Positions 32,840 to 44,194 of a stretch of DNA of 64,000 nt are shown here, in pieces. Location: positions 131,777 to 195,776 of the forward strand of contig VZQC01005718.1 in the NCBI GenBank assembly GCA_009823505.1. Reading direction: 5' to 3'. The stretch is from Rhizomys pruinosus (taxonomy: Eukaryota > Chordata > Mammalia > Rodentia > Spalacidae). Position 1 is the first letter of the stretch. Each line of letters opens with the position of its first letter. Under the pieces are notes generated by a model. It ran no database searches and was not told where the DNA came from. It saw only the letters and a program-made list of their open reading frames with translations. The translations under genes and the position numbers were made by a program.

Positions 32840-33872
32840 CAGCAGATGTTAGTTTTGTAAAGAGGAGTGGCCCTCATTTGGGGTCGGTTGGCCAGCAGAG
32901 GGCACTTTTCACTTTCCTTTTGCTCAAGTGGAAGATGAGACCTGTCAGCAGCTGCAGGGGAGCCTAGATCATCATGGTCTGGAAGACTTTGGTTACCAGG
33001 CCCCTTCCCTGGATCAATCCTTTTCTCCCACCACCTTCCACTTCTAGCCCCACCACTAAACCCCCCATTTCTAATCCCCTCTCTTCCCCTTTAGCTCCTC
33101 CTCAATCTGCCTCAGAGTCCTCCATCCTGACTGTCCTAAGGCATCCTCCCCGTCGACCCCCCTCTACCCTGTCTTGCAAGACAGTACCCCAGAAGAGATC
33201 CCCTTTCCACCCCCTCCCTAAAGGCCTGCCTTGCCCAGGCAGGACCACCGGGGAAGCAACCGAGACCGCTCCAGCCCCTCATAACCGAGATGGACCTGCC
33301 AGGGGAAGTCTGCGGGCTGTGACGCCGGAGGCGGAGCGACACCCTGAGGCTGATTCGACCATCCTGCCCCTACAGGAGGCAGGACAAGCCAGGAGCCAAC
33401 CCCACCATTACTGGCCCTTCCAGACCTCTGATTTGTACAACTGGAGGACGCAGAACGCCAGGTTCTCTGAGATACTCAGGAACGGTTACTTTGGCTTTTA
33501 TTAATCAGTCAGCACCAGATATTAGAAAGAAACTGCAGAGGCAAGACAGGCTAGGAGAAAAGTCTTTGCGAGACCTGGTGGAGATCACATAGAAGGTCTA
33601 CAATGGCCAAGACACCATGGAGGAAAAGCAAATAAAGACTGGGAAGGCGCTGAACCGTGACCTTGCCAAGGCTACTGGCTAACAGCATCCCTGATTTTCA
33701 GGAAAGGCAGCGTGAGCTACGAGATATTGCTGGAGAAGAAAATAGAAAAGGCTGGAGGCCCCAGTTAGGTAAGAGCCAATGTACCTATTGTACGGAGGAA
33801 GGACACTGGGCCAGAGAGTGCCCTAAGACAAAGCCTCAGGCCAAGGTTCTGGTTATGGCAGAGGAGGACTGA
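32840..33872 (+). pseudogene. Broken gag of the gammaretrovirus-type provirus
   Basis: Gag is the structural polyprotein of the virus core. The 176-codon frame 32974-33504 covers the matrix end, a proline-rich p12-like stretch and the capsid start (YWPFQTSDLYNW at its end). Its first ATG is internal to matrix, so the true gag start is lost or upstream in another frame. Most of capsid is missing. The capsid end (SAPDIRKKLQRQ) follows in a stop-ridden stretch. The nucleocapsid zinc knuckle CTYCTEEGHWAREC (C-X2-C-X4-H-X4-C) sits in the frame 33657-33872, which ends in TGA directly before pol. Confidence 0.85.
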
Positions 33873-33910
33873 GGAGGTCGGGGTTCAGACCCCCTCCCCG
33901 AGCCCAGGGT
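33870..33910 (+). promoter_or_regulatory. gag-pol stop codon with readthrough-like context
   Basis: Nucleocapsid and protease are in the same frame, separated only by TGA at 33870-33872. Just downstream are GGAGGTCGGGGTTCAGACCC and a C-rich stretch able to pair, like the pseudoknot-dependent readthrough site of murine-type gammaretroviruses. Those viruses normally use UAG. Function here is inferred from layout only. Confidence 0.55.
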
Positions 33911-36900
33911 AATGCTTAAAGTGGAGGGGCAACCCATGAGATTTCACATTGATGTTAGCACACAACATTCTGTGCTCACCAGAGCTGATGGACCTATGAC
34001 TTCAAAGAAAACTTGGGTCCAAGGGGCGACAGGGGCCAGACCCTGCTCATGGACCATTAAGTGGACAGTGGATTTGAGAACAGGACCAGTGACTCATTCC
34101 TTTATGGTACTGCCAGAATGCTCCTACCCACTGTTAGGCAGGGATTTATTAGCTAAAACGAGAGCCCAGATCCATTTTGACCAAAAATGCGCCCACATCC
34201 TGGACCGTATGGGCAAGCCCATCCAGGTTCTGACTTTGATTGCCCCCTCTGAGACTGAATACCACCTCCATGAACCCCCTATCACTAATAGGGATGATGT
34301 GCAACAGTGGCTGAAAGACTTCCCTCTAGCCTGGGCTGAGACTGGAGGGATGGGGTTGGCTAGACACAGGACTCTGGTGTACGTGGAACTCAAATCAGTA
34401 GTGGATCCTGCCCAAGTGAGGCAGTACCCCATGCCACTAGAGGCCAGGCGAGGAATAACCCCCCACATCTGTAAGCTCCTGGCTGAACGGGTACTGAGGC
34501 CATGCCGGTCATCCTGGAACACCCCACTGCTGCCAGTCAGGAAGCCCAACTTGTCAGACTACTGACCAGTTCAGGACTTGAGGGAAGTAAACAAGAAAGT
34601 GACAGACATACACCCAACTGTCCCCAACCCATATATTCTCTTGAGTATGCTAACCCCGACCCATAGTTGCTACTCAGTACTGGACTTGAAAGATGCCTTC
34701 TTCAGCCTCCCCTTGGCCCCCAGAAGCCAGGAGTACTTTGCCTTTGAATGGTGAGACCCGGATGAGGGGATAAGTGGACAGTTGACCTGGGCTAGATTGT
34801 CCCAGGGGTTCAGGAACTCTCCAACCATCTTTGATGAGGCCCTACATGAGGACCTGAGTAGGTTCCAGATAGAACACCCAGGCATCACTCTCCTCCAATA
34901 TGTGGATGATCTCCTGATTGAAGCTGCCTCTGAGCCTGAGTACACTAGAGCCACGGGAAGCTGGCTGCAGATCCTGGGGGACCTAGGATATCGGACCTCC
35001 ACCAGGAAGGTGCAACTCTGCAGGACGGAGGTAACATACCTGCAGTATGTCTTAAGAGAGGGTCAACACTGGCTATCGGCTGCTAGGAAGGAGACTGTCC
35101 TCAATATCTCATGCCCAAAGACCCCTCAACAGGTGAGGGAATTCTTGGGGGCTGCTGGGTATTGCAGACTGTGGATCCCTGGGTTTGCAGAACTGGCAGG
35201 GCCCTTGTACGCCAACACCAAGGAGACTAAAAGTTTCTCGTGGGCTGAGGAACATCAATGAGCCTTTGACAGAATCAAGGAGGAGGCCTTAGTGTCTGCT
35301 CCAGCCTTAGGGCTACTAAGCATTCCACCTGTTCTTGGATGAGCACAAAGGGGTGGCCAAAGGGGTCTTAGTGCAAACTTTGGGACCATGGAAGAGACTA
35401 GTGGCATATCTATCCAAGAGACTGGACCCGGTAGCATCAGGTTGGCCCCTATGCCTGTGGATAGTAGCACCCACAGCATTGTTAGTAAAAGATGCTGATA
35501 AATTAACTTTGGGGCAGAATTTAGTAATAACCACCCCGCATGCCATTGAAGGAGTCTTCAAGCAGCCACCTGACCAATGGCTCAGTAACGCCCAAGTGAC
35601 CCACTTCCAATCTTTATTAATGAACCCTGGGTGGATAAAGTTTCAGTCACCAATGTCCCTGAATCCAGCGACGCTTCTACCCAACCCGGATATGGACCCA
35701 CTGATACATTACTGCAAGGATATCATGGCCCAAGTTCACAATATAAGGCCGGACTTACAAGATGAGCCCATCGCCAAGGCTGACCAAACTTGGTATATAG
35801 ACGGGAGCAGTTTTGTGCAGAACAGCATGCAGAAAGCAGGGGCAGCAGTCACCACAGCCACCCAGGTAATCTGGTCATTAGCCCTACCCCCTGGGACCTC
35901 AGCACAAAGAGCTGAACTAGTTGCATTGAATCAGGCATTGATTATTCGGAAAAATCAAACTGTTAATATATACACTGACAGTCGGTATGCCTTTGCTACT
36001 GCTCATGTGCATGGCGCAATATACCAGGAAAGGGGGCTGCTTACATCGGAATTAAAAACAAGGCAATTAAGAACAAGGAGGAGAGCTTAAACCTCCTGTG
36101 TGTGGTATGGCTTCCCCACCGGGTGGCAATCATTCACTGTCCAGGCCACCAAAAAGAAGGCCAATCCCCCACCTCAGAGGGGAATCGCCTGGCTGAAAGG
36201 CAGCCAGAGAGGCAGCCGAGAGGACTCCTGATACCCAGGTTCTAGCACTAAACCTACCCAAGCTGCCAGACCCAACACTGCCTGGCAATCCATCCTCCAC
36301 TGAGGAGGACTTCAAGTGGGCCAAGAACTTGTCCCTAAGCCAGTTTTCTGAAGGATGGTGGCACACAGCAGACAGAAAGCTAGTTCTCCCCACACCCCTG
36401 GCCAAGAGGCTGATTTTCAAAATCCATCAGGCCACACATATGAGGAGCAGAAGATTAAGGGATGCAGTATGCAGCTCTAGGACGACTTTTAGAAATGCAG
36501 GACAGGTCATTGTGGAAACCACCAGGGCCTGCAAAGCATGACAATTAACCAATGCATAAAGTAGAGACAAAAGTATGGGATCCCGGGAGCGTGGTAGGCA
36601 CACCAGGGCTTACTGGGAAGTGGATTTCACAGAAATAAAACCTGGCAGGTATGGGTATAAACATCTTCTAGGTTTTTTTTATTGATGCTTTGTGTATTTC
36701 ATACATCATTTTCCAATTCAGTTCAAGCATATATACCTTTCCCTTCCCCCCACCCCACCCCTACCCATCCCAGATCATGCATTCTGCTGTAACTTTTCTG
36801 CATCTTTCTCTGTTTTTTTATTTTGTTTTGTTTTAATTTTTTTAACAATAAGTGATAATTTGTGAGTACAAGCATCCTTCATGTAAAACCAATTTGCAAG

Positions 36901-38440
36901 CAGTTGTGCCCAAACCTACACAGCTCATGGGTCCCAACATCCAGCAGGGGGGGCTTGTATGTTCAATCAAGTTGATCAAATGAGTATCCAGTCTATATTG
37001 TTGTAGTTTCACCATTCACCCCAATTGCAGCCCTTACATTCTACTGTGCCCCCTCTTCCGCAGATTGTTCCCTAGGCTTAGAAAAGGGGCACAGGTGGGT
37101 GAGAAACAAAACAGTCTACTTTCTCTGGAGCTGTTGTCTTGGTCTCTAGTCAATTCTGGCTGTTTTCTTTCATGGGCTGACAGCTTGTCCAGGCATAACC
37201 TTTTGATCCTACTAATGAAGCACATGCAATTAGATAAATAGGTATTTAAACAGTATAATATATAGCCTTTTGATCCTACTAATGAAGCACATGCAATTAG
37301 ATATATAGGTATTTAAACAGTACTAATTGTTATGGAAGGTTACTTTGGGAAAGATGTATGGAGACCACACTTGCAAGTATACAGATGGTCTCTGGAGTGC
37401 CAGAGAGTGTTACCAAAGGCCACTAAACCAATAAAGCAAATATAGGTCTCCTTGAGTCAAGCAAGACTCCTCCGTCAGCACCAGCTACACCTCACCTGCC
37501 TGGAAATACTGTGCAGCATTGGCAGCCATATGTCTGTATATCTCAAATCTAATTGGCTATTAGCTCTCTCCTTGGAGGAATAACCCACGGCTGATGCCAC
37601 AGCTTACATACAAGACCCTGTCACACTTAACAGAAGAAAATGTAATTCATGGATTAACATACCATCCAAACATCTGTGTCTAACATCTTCTAGTTTTTAT
37701 AGACACTTTTTTCAGGATGGACTGAAGCATTCCCTACAAAAACAGAGACAGCTAAAATAGTGGCAAAGAAGATTCTTGAGGAAATTCTACCCAGTTATGG
37801 CTTCCCCACCCTAATTTGATAACAGACCTGCCTTTGTTGCCCAGGAAAATCAGGATGTGGCTAAGTTCGTTGGGGCAGATTGGAAGCTGCATTGTGCTTA
37901 CCACCCCCAGAGCTCAGGACAGGTAGAGAGGATGAGTAGAACTTTAAAAGAGACCTTGACTAAATTGACCCTGAGACCAGTGGAGACTTGGTGCTGCTCC
38001 TCCCCTTCACCCTCTTTAGAGTAAGGAATTCCCCCTATCAGTTAGGCCTCCCCCCCTTTGAAATCATGTATGGAAAACCCCCGGCAATTTTCCCCACCTT
38101 GCAGTCAGAGGCAATCTCTACCCTAGATGACAAGGACTTATTGCTTTGGGTGGATGCTGTACAGTGGTCCCATAACCAGGTCTGGCCTACGCTCTGTGCT
38201 CTTTATGAGACAGGTCCTGTTCCAGTGCCTCACAGGTTCCAACCAGGAGACTGGGTTTATGTGAAGAGTTTTCGCGAGGGGAACCTTGAACATCAGTGGA
38301 AGGGACCCTTCGTCGTCCTGCTTACCACTCCCACAGTGCTGAAGGTTGATGGCATAGCCACCTGGGTACATCACTCACACGCCAAACTGGCAGACCCATT
38401 AACAGCCGAAGAAGGACCACTTGACTCCGACGACACTGGA
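33873..38440 (+). pseudogene. Broken pol (protease, RT, RNase H, integrase) of the same provirus
   Basis: Order of domains is intact. Protease is at 33900-34180, with the catalytic DTG replaced (HIDVSTQHSVL). RT is at about 34280-35260 with LLQYVDDLL and in-frame TGA stops at 34563, 34752 and 35259. A frameshift lies before 35335. RNase H is at 35780-36050 ([26 protein letters not shown]). Integrase begins with its zinc region (KIHQATHM, ACKA*QLTNA) and the core [10 protein letters not shown] near 36620, is interrupted by a 1.0 kb insertion, and resumes at 37694. The C-terminal domain (GPFVVLLTTPTVLKVDGIATWVHHSHAK, about 38310-38390) is well kept. Not functional. Confidence 0.9.
36672..37681 (-). 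mobile_element. Family-B retroposed copy with inverted 5' part inside integrase
   Basis: Starts with antisense L1-type tail sequence (TTTTTTTTATTGATGC) and family-B segment, but from about 37376 the 5' part is in the opposite direction. AACATCTTCTAG at 36660-36671 and 37682-37693 is the target duplication. A duplicated about 50-base stretch (CTTTTGATCCTACTAATGAAG at 37200 and 37267) marks the middle. The inverted 5' portion is the signature of twin priming. Confidence 0.8.
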
Positions 38441-39775
38441 ATGGAGAGTCCGAAGAAGCAACAATCCACTCAAACTCAAACTGTCTCGATCTTAATGCTA
38501 GTAACTTTGGTGGCCTCAATGACTGGTACTGTCTTAGGTAAACCTCATGAGCCCTTCAACCTTACCTGGCAGGTATCAGCTGTAGCCACAGGGGAAGACT
38601 TTGTTGCCATCTTGAAGGTCGCCCCCCTGAATACTTGGTATCCAGAATTAGGATTTGATCTGGTGGACCTATTCTTTGAGTATGGTTTTTTGAAACTGAA
38701 AAAAGCATACTTCTACGTCTGCCCAGACCACTGGGCTAAGGACAAGTCATGGAGATGTAAGTGTGGAGGAGCAGGAGACTACTTTTGTGCCTCATGGGAC
38801 TGCATGAGTGCAGGAGACATTTACTGGTCACCCCCCTGTCACTGGGGATCTGATATGGATGACTAGAAATGATCCACCACGATGACCAGATAATCATGGT
38901 AGAATGGTAGAGAGTTGCAGGATGAATACTAAGGGGCAATGTAATCCTGTCCTCAACAGGATCACTGACAAAGGGAAAAAGATTATGGATTGGGAAATGG
39001 GAAAATTATGGGGCATTCACCTTTATGGTGGACTGACTGATGTGGGAGAGCTGTTCTGAATCCAATTAAAGATCCCACGCCCTCCCCAAGTCTCCATAGG
39101 ACCCAACATAGTCCTTAGGAAAAACAGCAATACTCTTGCTAAGCCACCAACAAGGAGGGCCCCAACCGAGTCAACCCCAGGGACCAGATCTCCTGCTGTT
39201 GCTGCCCTGGAGGGGACCCCAGAATCTACCAGTCATGATCCCTTGTACAGCCTATTGGAAACCTCCTATCCTTAATGCTATGAGGCCAGAATTAACCCAG
39301 TCTTGTTGGCTCTGTTATGATCCTGCCTGTTATGAAGAAATAACTATCCTTGGAAACTATACTAAAGGGTCTGAGGCCAAACTCTGGGCAGAAGCAAGGA
39401 TCGACACTTCCTCAAGTGACAGGAGTATGGCTGTGTATTAAAAGCCCCTCTGCCAAAATACCTAGATACCTCTGTAATCAAACTGTGGTTATAGAAGAAC
39501 CAGACCAATACTTGGCACCTCCCTCCCGCGCTTGGTGGGCATGCTCCACAGGCCTCACAGCCTTCACACACACCACAGTCCTCAAAAACACTGGAGGATA
39601 TTGCATATTGGTGCAATTAGCACCCCAACTCAGTAAGCCCATTCAGAAATCTCAAGCTGGCCCTGTCAGTAAGCCCATTCAGAAATCTCAAGCTGGACCT
39701 GTCAGTAAACCCATTCGGAATTCAAACTCCATTCCTCAAATCATGGTGTACTGGAATGCACTGTTCCAGTGATGG
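38441..39775 (+). pseudogene. Broken, truncated env of the same provirus
   Basis: Env would encode the surface and transmembrane glycoprotein. From the ATG at 38441 a hydrophobic signal-like stretch (VSILMLVTLVASMTG) precedes a surface-subunit N-terminus. The frame 37988-38866 joins the integrase end and this start without a stop. After 38866 the frame breaks several times. Later surface-subunit motifs remain: CWLC in the frame 39136-39441, and RYLCNQTV in 39350-39772. The latter ends in a 36-base tandem repeat. The transmembrane subunit and 3' LTR are not found. The sequence meets an L1 at about 39797. Confidence 0.85.
39631..39720 (+). repeat. 36-bp tandem repeat in env
   Basis: CAGTAAGCCCATTCAGAAAT begins copies at 39631 and 39667, with a partial third from 39703. 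The unit keeps the frame (12 residues, SKPIQKSQAGPV). Confidence 0.85.
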
Positions 39776-39796
39776 CAAAAGCAGCCTTCATGATTT

Positions 39797-40740
39797 CTTT
39801 TTAATTGAATTTTGTAAATTCCATACAATACATTTTATCATATTTAGACTGTCCCCCATATACAACCTCCTTACAACCCCCCATGTACTCTTTCATATAT
39901 ATTAAAACTTATAGGGCCAAGTTTATGTACCCAAATGGAAAACTGCTTCCTTGTGGTAATCGATCACCTGTAGCTCTTAGAACTTTTCTGTGCCCTTCTT
40001 CCCCAGTCATCCCTGAACCTTGAGAGGCAGAGGCCAATCTCAATAATCTATTCAGGGATAAGCTCTCTGCAGTCTCTTCTTCACTGCACTTTGGCCAGCT
40101 GTGGTCTTCTTCGTGTTTTCATGAGGAAGCTTCACTGGTGAGAGTAGAGAGATTCGTTAACATTCTTTCTGCCTCCCGTTCCTGTTTCCTGAGCTTTAGG
40201 TGTATGGATTGCTTTGCAAATGTGTCACTAGGGGCTGGGCCGTAAGTGTTCACCCACACTTATTCTGGACATTTGACTAGTTATGAGATTGTAATAGTCT
40301 CCATCTCTTGCAAAAAGAAGCTTCTTTGATGAGGTGTGAGACGTGCCCTTGTCTGTAAAATATGATATGTATTTAAAATATAGTAAGAAATTATACTTGT
40401 CTGGGGATGTGACAAAAGTAGGTTTTTCTCTAAGATCTTTGACCTCTCTAGCCATGTACATTTAGCTATGTTTGCAGTAACTCACAGGAGTTCCCTCCCA
40501 TTGAACAGGACTTAAGTCCAATTAGACATTTGTGGATTACCTCCGAGATAAAAACACCACTACATCACCAATAGAGATTATTTGCTAGGCCTGTCATTGT
40601 TGTGGTTCATAGACTTTACAGCTGTGCAAAATCATTGATTGCTTTTCCTTCCTTGGCAGTTTGCATAGTATCTTCTGATACCATGGGAGCTAGTCTTCAG
40701 GGAAGAGGCTTCTAGATCAGTTCAACTTGGATTGCTCCAA
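39797..40740 (-). mobile_element. Family-A L1 3' UTR, minus strand
   Basis: Anchors: TTAATTGAATTTTGTAAATTCC, CTTGCAAAAAGAAGCTTCTT, CCATGTACATTTAGCTATG. It truncates the provirus on its right side. Confidence 0.7.
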
Positions 40741-41256
40741 GACCAGCTATGGGAAGAAACCCAGACCTAACGTAGAATAATGGCAACCAAGTGGGTGGTT
40801 CAACTAGGTAAGTGGGGCGTATCTTGGCCCTGGAGCAGTGCAAACACACCCAGCCAGGAAGCAGGATGACAGCCACTGACTGAGTGGGTGGGTTCATACC
40901 AGCAAATCAGGGCAGCTGTAAGCCCCAGAGCAAGTTGAATGGGCTCAGCCCCAAAGCAGGAAGATGGAGACCTACTCCTCAACTTTTCCATGAAACACTT
41001 TATATATTAAATATTTTCTTTCTGGGTTCTTATTTCCACTTACTAGTTCTTGCCTCTTTGGCCACCCTCTTCTTTCTCCCAGAAGAAGCCAGTTCTAGTC
41101 CTGATCTCCTTCCATTTGGGCCATCTTTTCAGGCTCACCTCTTATACTGGAGCCTTTTTTAAAATTTCCTTCTGAGATGGAGAAATGGGACTTGATGAAT
41201 CCATTAGTCCTGCCTTTATCCATAATTACACCTTCTACCATCTCATCTACCCTTTG
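40741..41256. other. Unclassified intergenic sequence
   Basis: No recognised repeat or gene. The first 250 bases are GC-richer with CAGCC-type repeats. Two short minus-strand frames overlap without domains. Confidence 0.3.
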
Positions 41257-41660
41257 CCAACTGTAGTCTAAAAATATTAAATGGAAAATTCCAGAAATAA
41301 GTAACTCATAAGTTTTAAATTGCAAACTGTTCTGAGTAACATGATAGAATTTATTTTTTAATATTTTGATTATATGTATATGAGTGTATTTCCTGCATGT
41401 GTCTAAGTTCACCCATGCTATGCTATCCCCACTGAGATCAGAAGAGGCCATTCATTGGTTTACTCTTGAACTAGAGATATGGACAGTTGTTAGCCACCAC
41501 GTAGGTCCTGGAAACTGAAACCAGGTCCTCTGCAATAACAGCAACTCTTAAGCACTGAGACATCTCTCCAGGCCCTAACATGATAAAATTTCCTACTGTC
41601 ATGTACTTGGGTTTTTCATTTTGTATACTTTTGAGTGAGAAATAAACATTGATTGCTATA
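41257..41660. mobile_element. Ancient DNA-transposon-like fragment, split by a B2
   Basis: CCAACTGTAGTCTAAAAATATTAAATGGAAAATTCCAGAAATAA and AACTCATAAGTTTTAAATTG resemble a mammal-wide mariner/Tigger-type fossil repeat. The name is from memory and unverified. Confidence 0.4.
41353..41576 (-). mobile_element. Old B2 SINE with target duplication
   Basis: Diverged antisense B2 between AACATGATAGAATTT (41338-41352) and AACATGATAAAATTT (41577-41591). Confidence 0.88.
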
Positions 41661-41699
41661 AAAACACAGAAGTTTTGAACTGTTTCTTATGTGATTTTT

Positions 41700-41995
41700 A
41701 AAAAATATTTTATTGTAACTAAACAGCTAAGGGGATGTCAGCCTTGTCAGAATATAGACTGCCATTGTTGGACTACCTGGGCTGTATCTTGGAGGCCAAT
41801 ACGGGGGGATCAAGACAGGACATGTGCTTACTGTACTTCATTTTGGGTACCATGGGAAGGAAAGACCCCCAGTGTGGAGCAAAAGTGCAGGATTGATTAT
41901 TGTTTGGGATTGCCAAGGAGGAAACTTCAAGTACTTCCTTAAGGAAAAAAAGGACATCTTTTAGGGAAAAAAAAATCCTCCAATTCAAGTGATAT
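41700..41995 (+). mobile_element. Family-D L1 3' UTR segment, plus strand
   Basis: CAGCTAAGGGGATGTCAGCC, GCCATTGTTGGACTACC and CCAATTCAAGTGATATGTGT. The same sequence stands inverted at 44480-44770. Confidence 0.6.
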
Positions 41996-41997
41996 GT

Positions 41998-43025
41998 GTA
42001 AAAAAATATTTTATTGAGCTTTTAGAATTTCATACAACAGTTCTTAATAAGTTTCGAGCCCTCCCCTCTCCATGTCCCACAACCTCCCCAACAGACCTCA
42101 TGTATTCTGTCATACATGGTAAGTCCTATCCAGTCAAACATTTTACCCAGATGTCCGTAAGTGCAAATTCATCCACTAGAGTCTAGTCAGCCCATCTAGA
42201 GATTGTAATTAAGGTACACTTTCCACTCAGTAGCAATCAGTCTCCAATATTTCTCAGCCTGGGGCTGGCTCACCACTCATTTCTCTCCTTCCTTATGAAC
42301 ACTTATTTAATTGAGTTGGCACGGGTCCTGTGCTCAATACCATCATTGCCACAAGTTCAATGTGCCAGCTTCCAGTGGCCTGAAATTCTCCACTCCCCTG
42401 AAGTTCAACTATACATATGTCACCCCAGACTGGGCATCTCTCAGATGTATATTCTCCATGTGTGACCATTTGTGAACTCTGAAATAGCCTCCATCTATTG
42501 TGATAGGAAGCTTCATTGATGAGTGGTGCACAGTATGCTTGTATATAAATATACAAGATCCATGTTTACCTTATGGTAAGAAATTTCATATATATATATG
42601 ACAGGGCTAGAATTTTCTTTCTATATATATATGACCTCTCCAGCCATGTATATTTGCCTACAGTTACAGTGCCACTCATCAGTTTACTCCCATTGAGAGA
42701 GCTTTAATTCCAATTAGGCAGTTGTTGATTACACCCCAGAGAACAGTGCCACTACTATACCAACAGGGGTAGCCTGCTGTGCTGGTTATTATAGTTATTT
42801 AGGGTTGGGTTGGACCATCGATTGATCTTCTCCCTTAGCAGTTTGCATATTATCATTTAGAATTATCAGAGTTAAATTTCAGGTAATACCTGCTCCACTG
42901 ATCCAAGTCCTGTATCTGAAGTATATCCTGTCTTTAGCATAGGGTCTCTGGGAGATAACCAAGAGTTTTGGCAATAGCTTGCATTATTTTGGGAATCTCC
43001 TGAACCACTCTCACTTACCACTCAA
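41998..43025 (-). mobile_element. Family-A L1 3' UTR, minus strand
   Basis: TTATTGAGCTTTTAGAATTTC start, CCAGATGTCCGTAAGTGC, GGGCATCTCTCAGATGTATA. No ORF2 left. Confidence 0.7.
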
Positions 43026-43029
43026 AGGG

Positions 43030-43445
43030 ATGAATGTAACTAGAGAATGTTATACTAAGTGAAGTAACACTAATGTAGAAAAGCAACTGACATGTGTTCT
43101 CTCATTTGTGGATTGTAGCACCAATATTTATACTTGACTGTATATCCTGATGTAACATGAGGATCCAGGAAAATGGAAAAGATACATGGAAGTAAATGGA
43201 AAAAAAGGAACCCAAAAGAGGGGGATAGTAAAGAACAGATATTACCAGGGGGAGGTGGAGAAATTGGAAGAGTTCTTCTGGGATGAGAGGAGGGATGGAC
43301 ATGAAAGGGGCCACAGTGGGAGGAGGAATCAAGAAGAGAGGAATGGTGGAATGTGGGTGTTATGGAGGAAAAACAGGGAAAATGGGGGTCCTGGGACTGG
43401 GGAGGGAGGGAGGAAGTTGTATGGGAGTAAAAAATCATAGAGATT
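43030..43445 (+). mobile_element. L1 ORF2 C-terminal end and 3' flank, plus strand
   Basis: GAGAATGTTATACTAAGTGAAGTAAC and the TGTGTTCTCTCATTTGTGGATT end of ORF2 are followed by a purine-rich 3' UTR. The 122-codon antisense frame here only reflects the purine-rich tract. Confidence 0.6.
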
Positions 43446-43491
43446 AATGAATCTTGGGGTGCTAGGGAACTACAGTCTTAACATCAATACA

Positions 43492-43660
43492 TATATATAG
43501 ATAGATGATGATATAGATAGAGATAGAGACAGAGATAGATGATGATAGATAGATATAGATATAGATATAGATATAGATATAGATATAGATATAGATATAG
43601 ATATAGATATAGATATAGATATAGATATAGATATAGATATAGATATAGATATAGATACAG
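43492..43660. repeat. (ATAGAT)n / (ATAG)n microsatellite
   Basis: Imperfect ATAG and GATA units, then a long perfect run of the hexamer ATATAG from about 43553 to 43656. Long antisense isoleucine/tyrosine frames over it are artefacts. Confidence 0.95.
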
Positions 43661-44194
43661 ATAGATATGGATATACCTGGAGACTGCTTGACAAGGAACA
43701 CAGTCTCTTATGTGATATTTTAAAGGATAGATAATTAGTCTTTGCTCTTTGCTCTTTCCCATTGTTTATTCATCTCTGTTCTATTAATAAAATTACTACT
43801 AATAATAAGGTATATATTGCATTAAATATGAACAATTTATATATTTTTTGTTCATCACATTTTTACAACAGCACTGAATTATAGATTCTCCCTTCTTAAC
43901 AATGGGCAACTGAGACAAAGTGTAATTGAATAATTGCTTAGGATCACACAGAAAATAACGAGAAAATTGGAAATATAACTCTGACTCCAGCTCCCACCCT
44001 TAGTCATACTCCACCCATTCAATAAAGCCTTTTAAATTTTTCCTCTTAGGCTCTGAACTCTACCTCATTCCAACCTCCATAATGTGAATAATTTACAACA
44101 GATCACATGGTTATACTTCAGACATACTTATCCTTCTTGTTTTAATCTAATCATGAATTATACTCCCAAACATTGTTAATTTTGATGAAAATTC
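43661..44194. other. Intergenic sequence with a MIR fragment
   Basis: About 43865-44010 resembles MIR (GGGCAACTGAGACAAAGTGTAA, GGATCACACAGAAAATAACG, CTCTGACTCCAGCTCCC). The rest is unremarkable. Confidence 0.45.

Noticed and set aside
33139..33342. Minus-strand arginine-rich frame opposite gag
   Set aside because: A shadow of the proline-rich gag sequence with no independent support.
43070..43440. 122-codon proline/serine-rich minus frame
   Set aside because: Antisense of a purine-rich L1 3' UTR tract.
43462..43762. Three overlapping minus-strand frames rich in Ile, Ser, Leu and Tyr
   Set aside because: They are translations of the ATATAG microsatellite in three phases.
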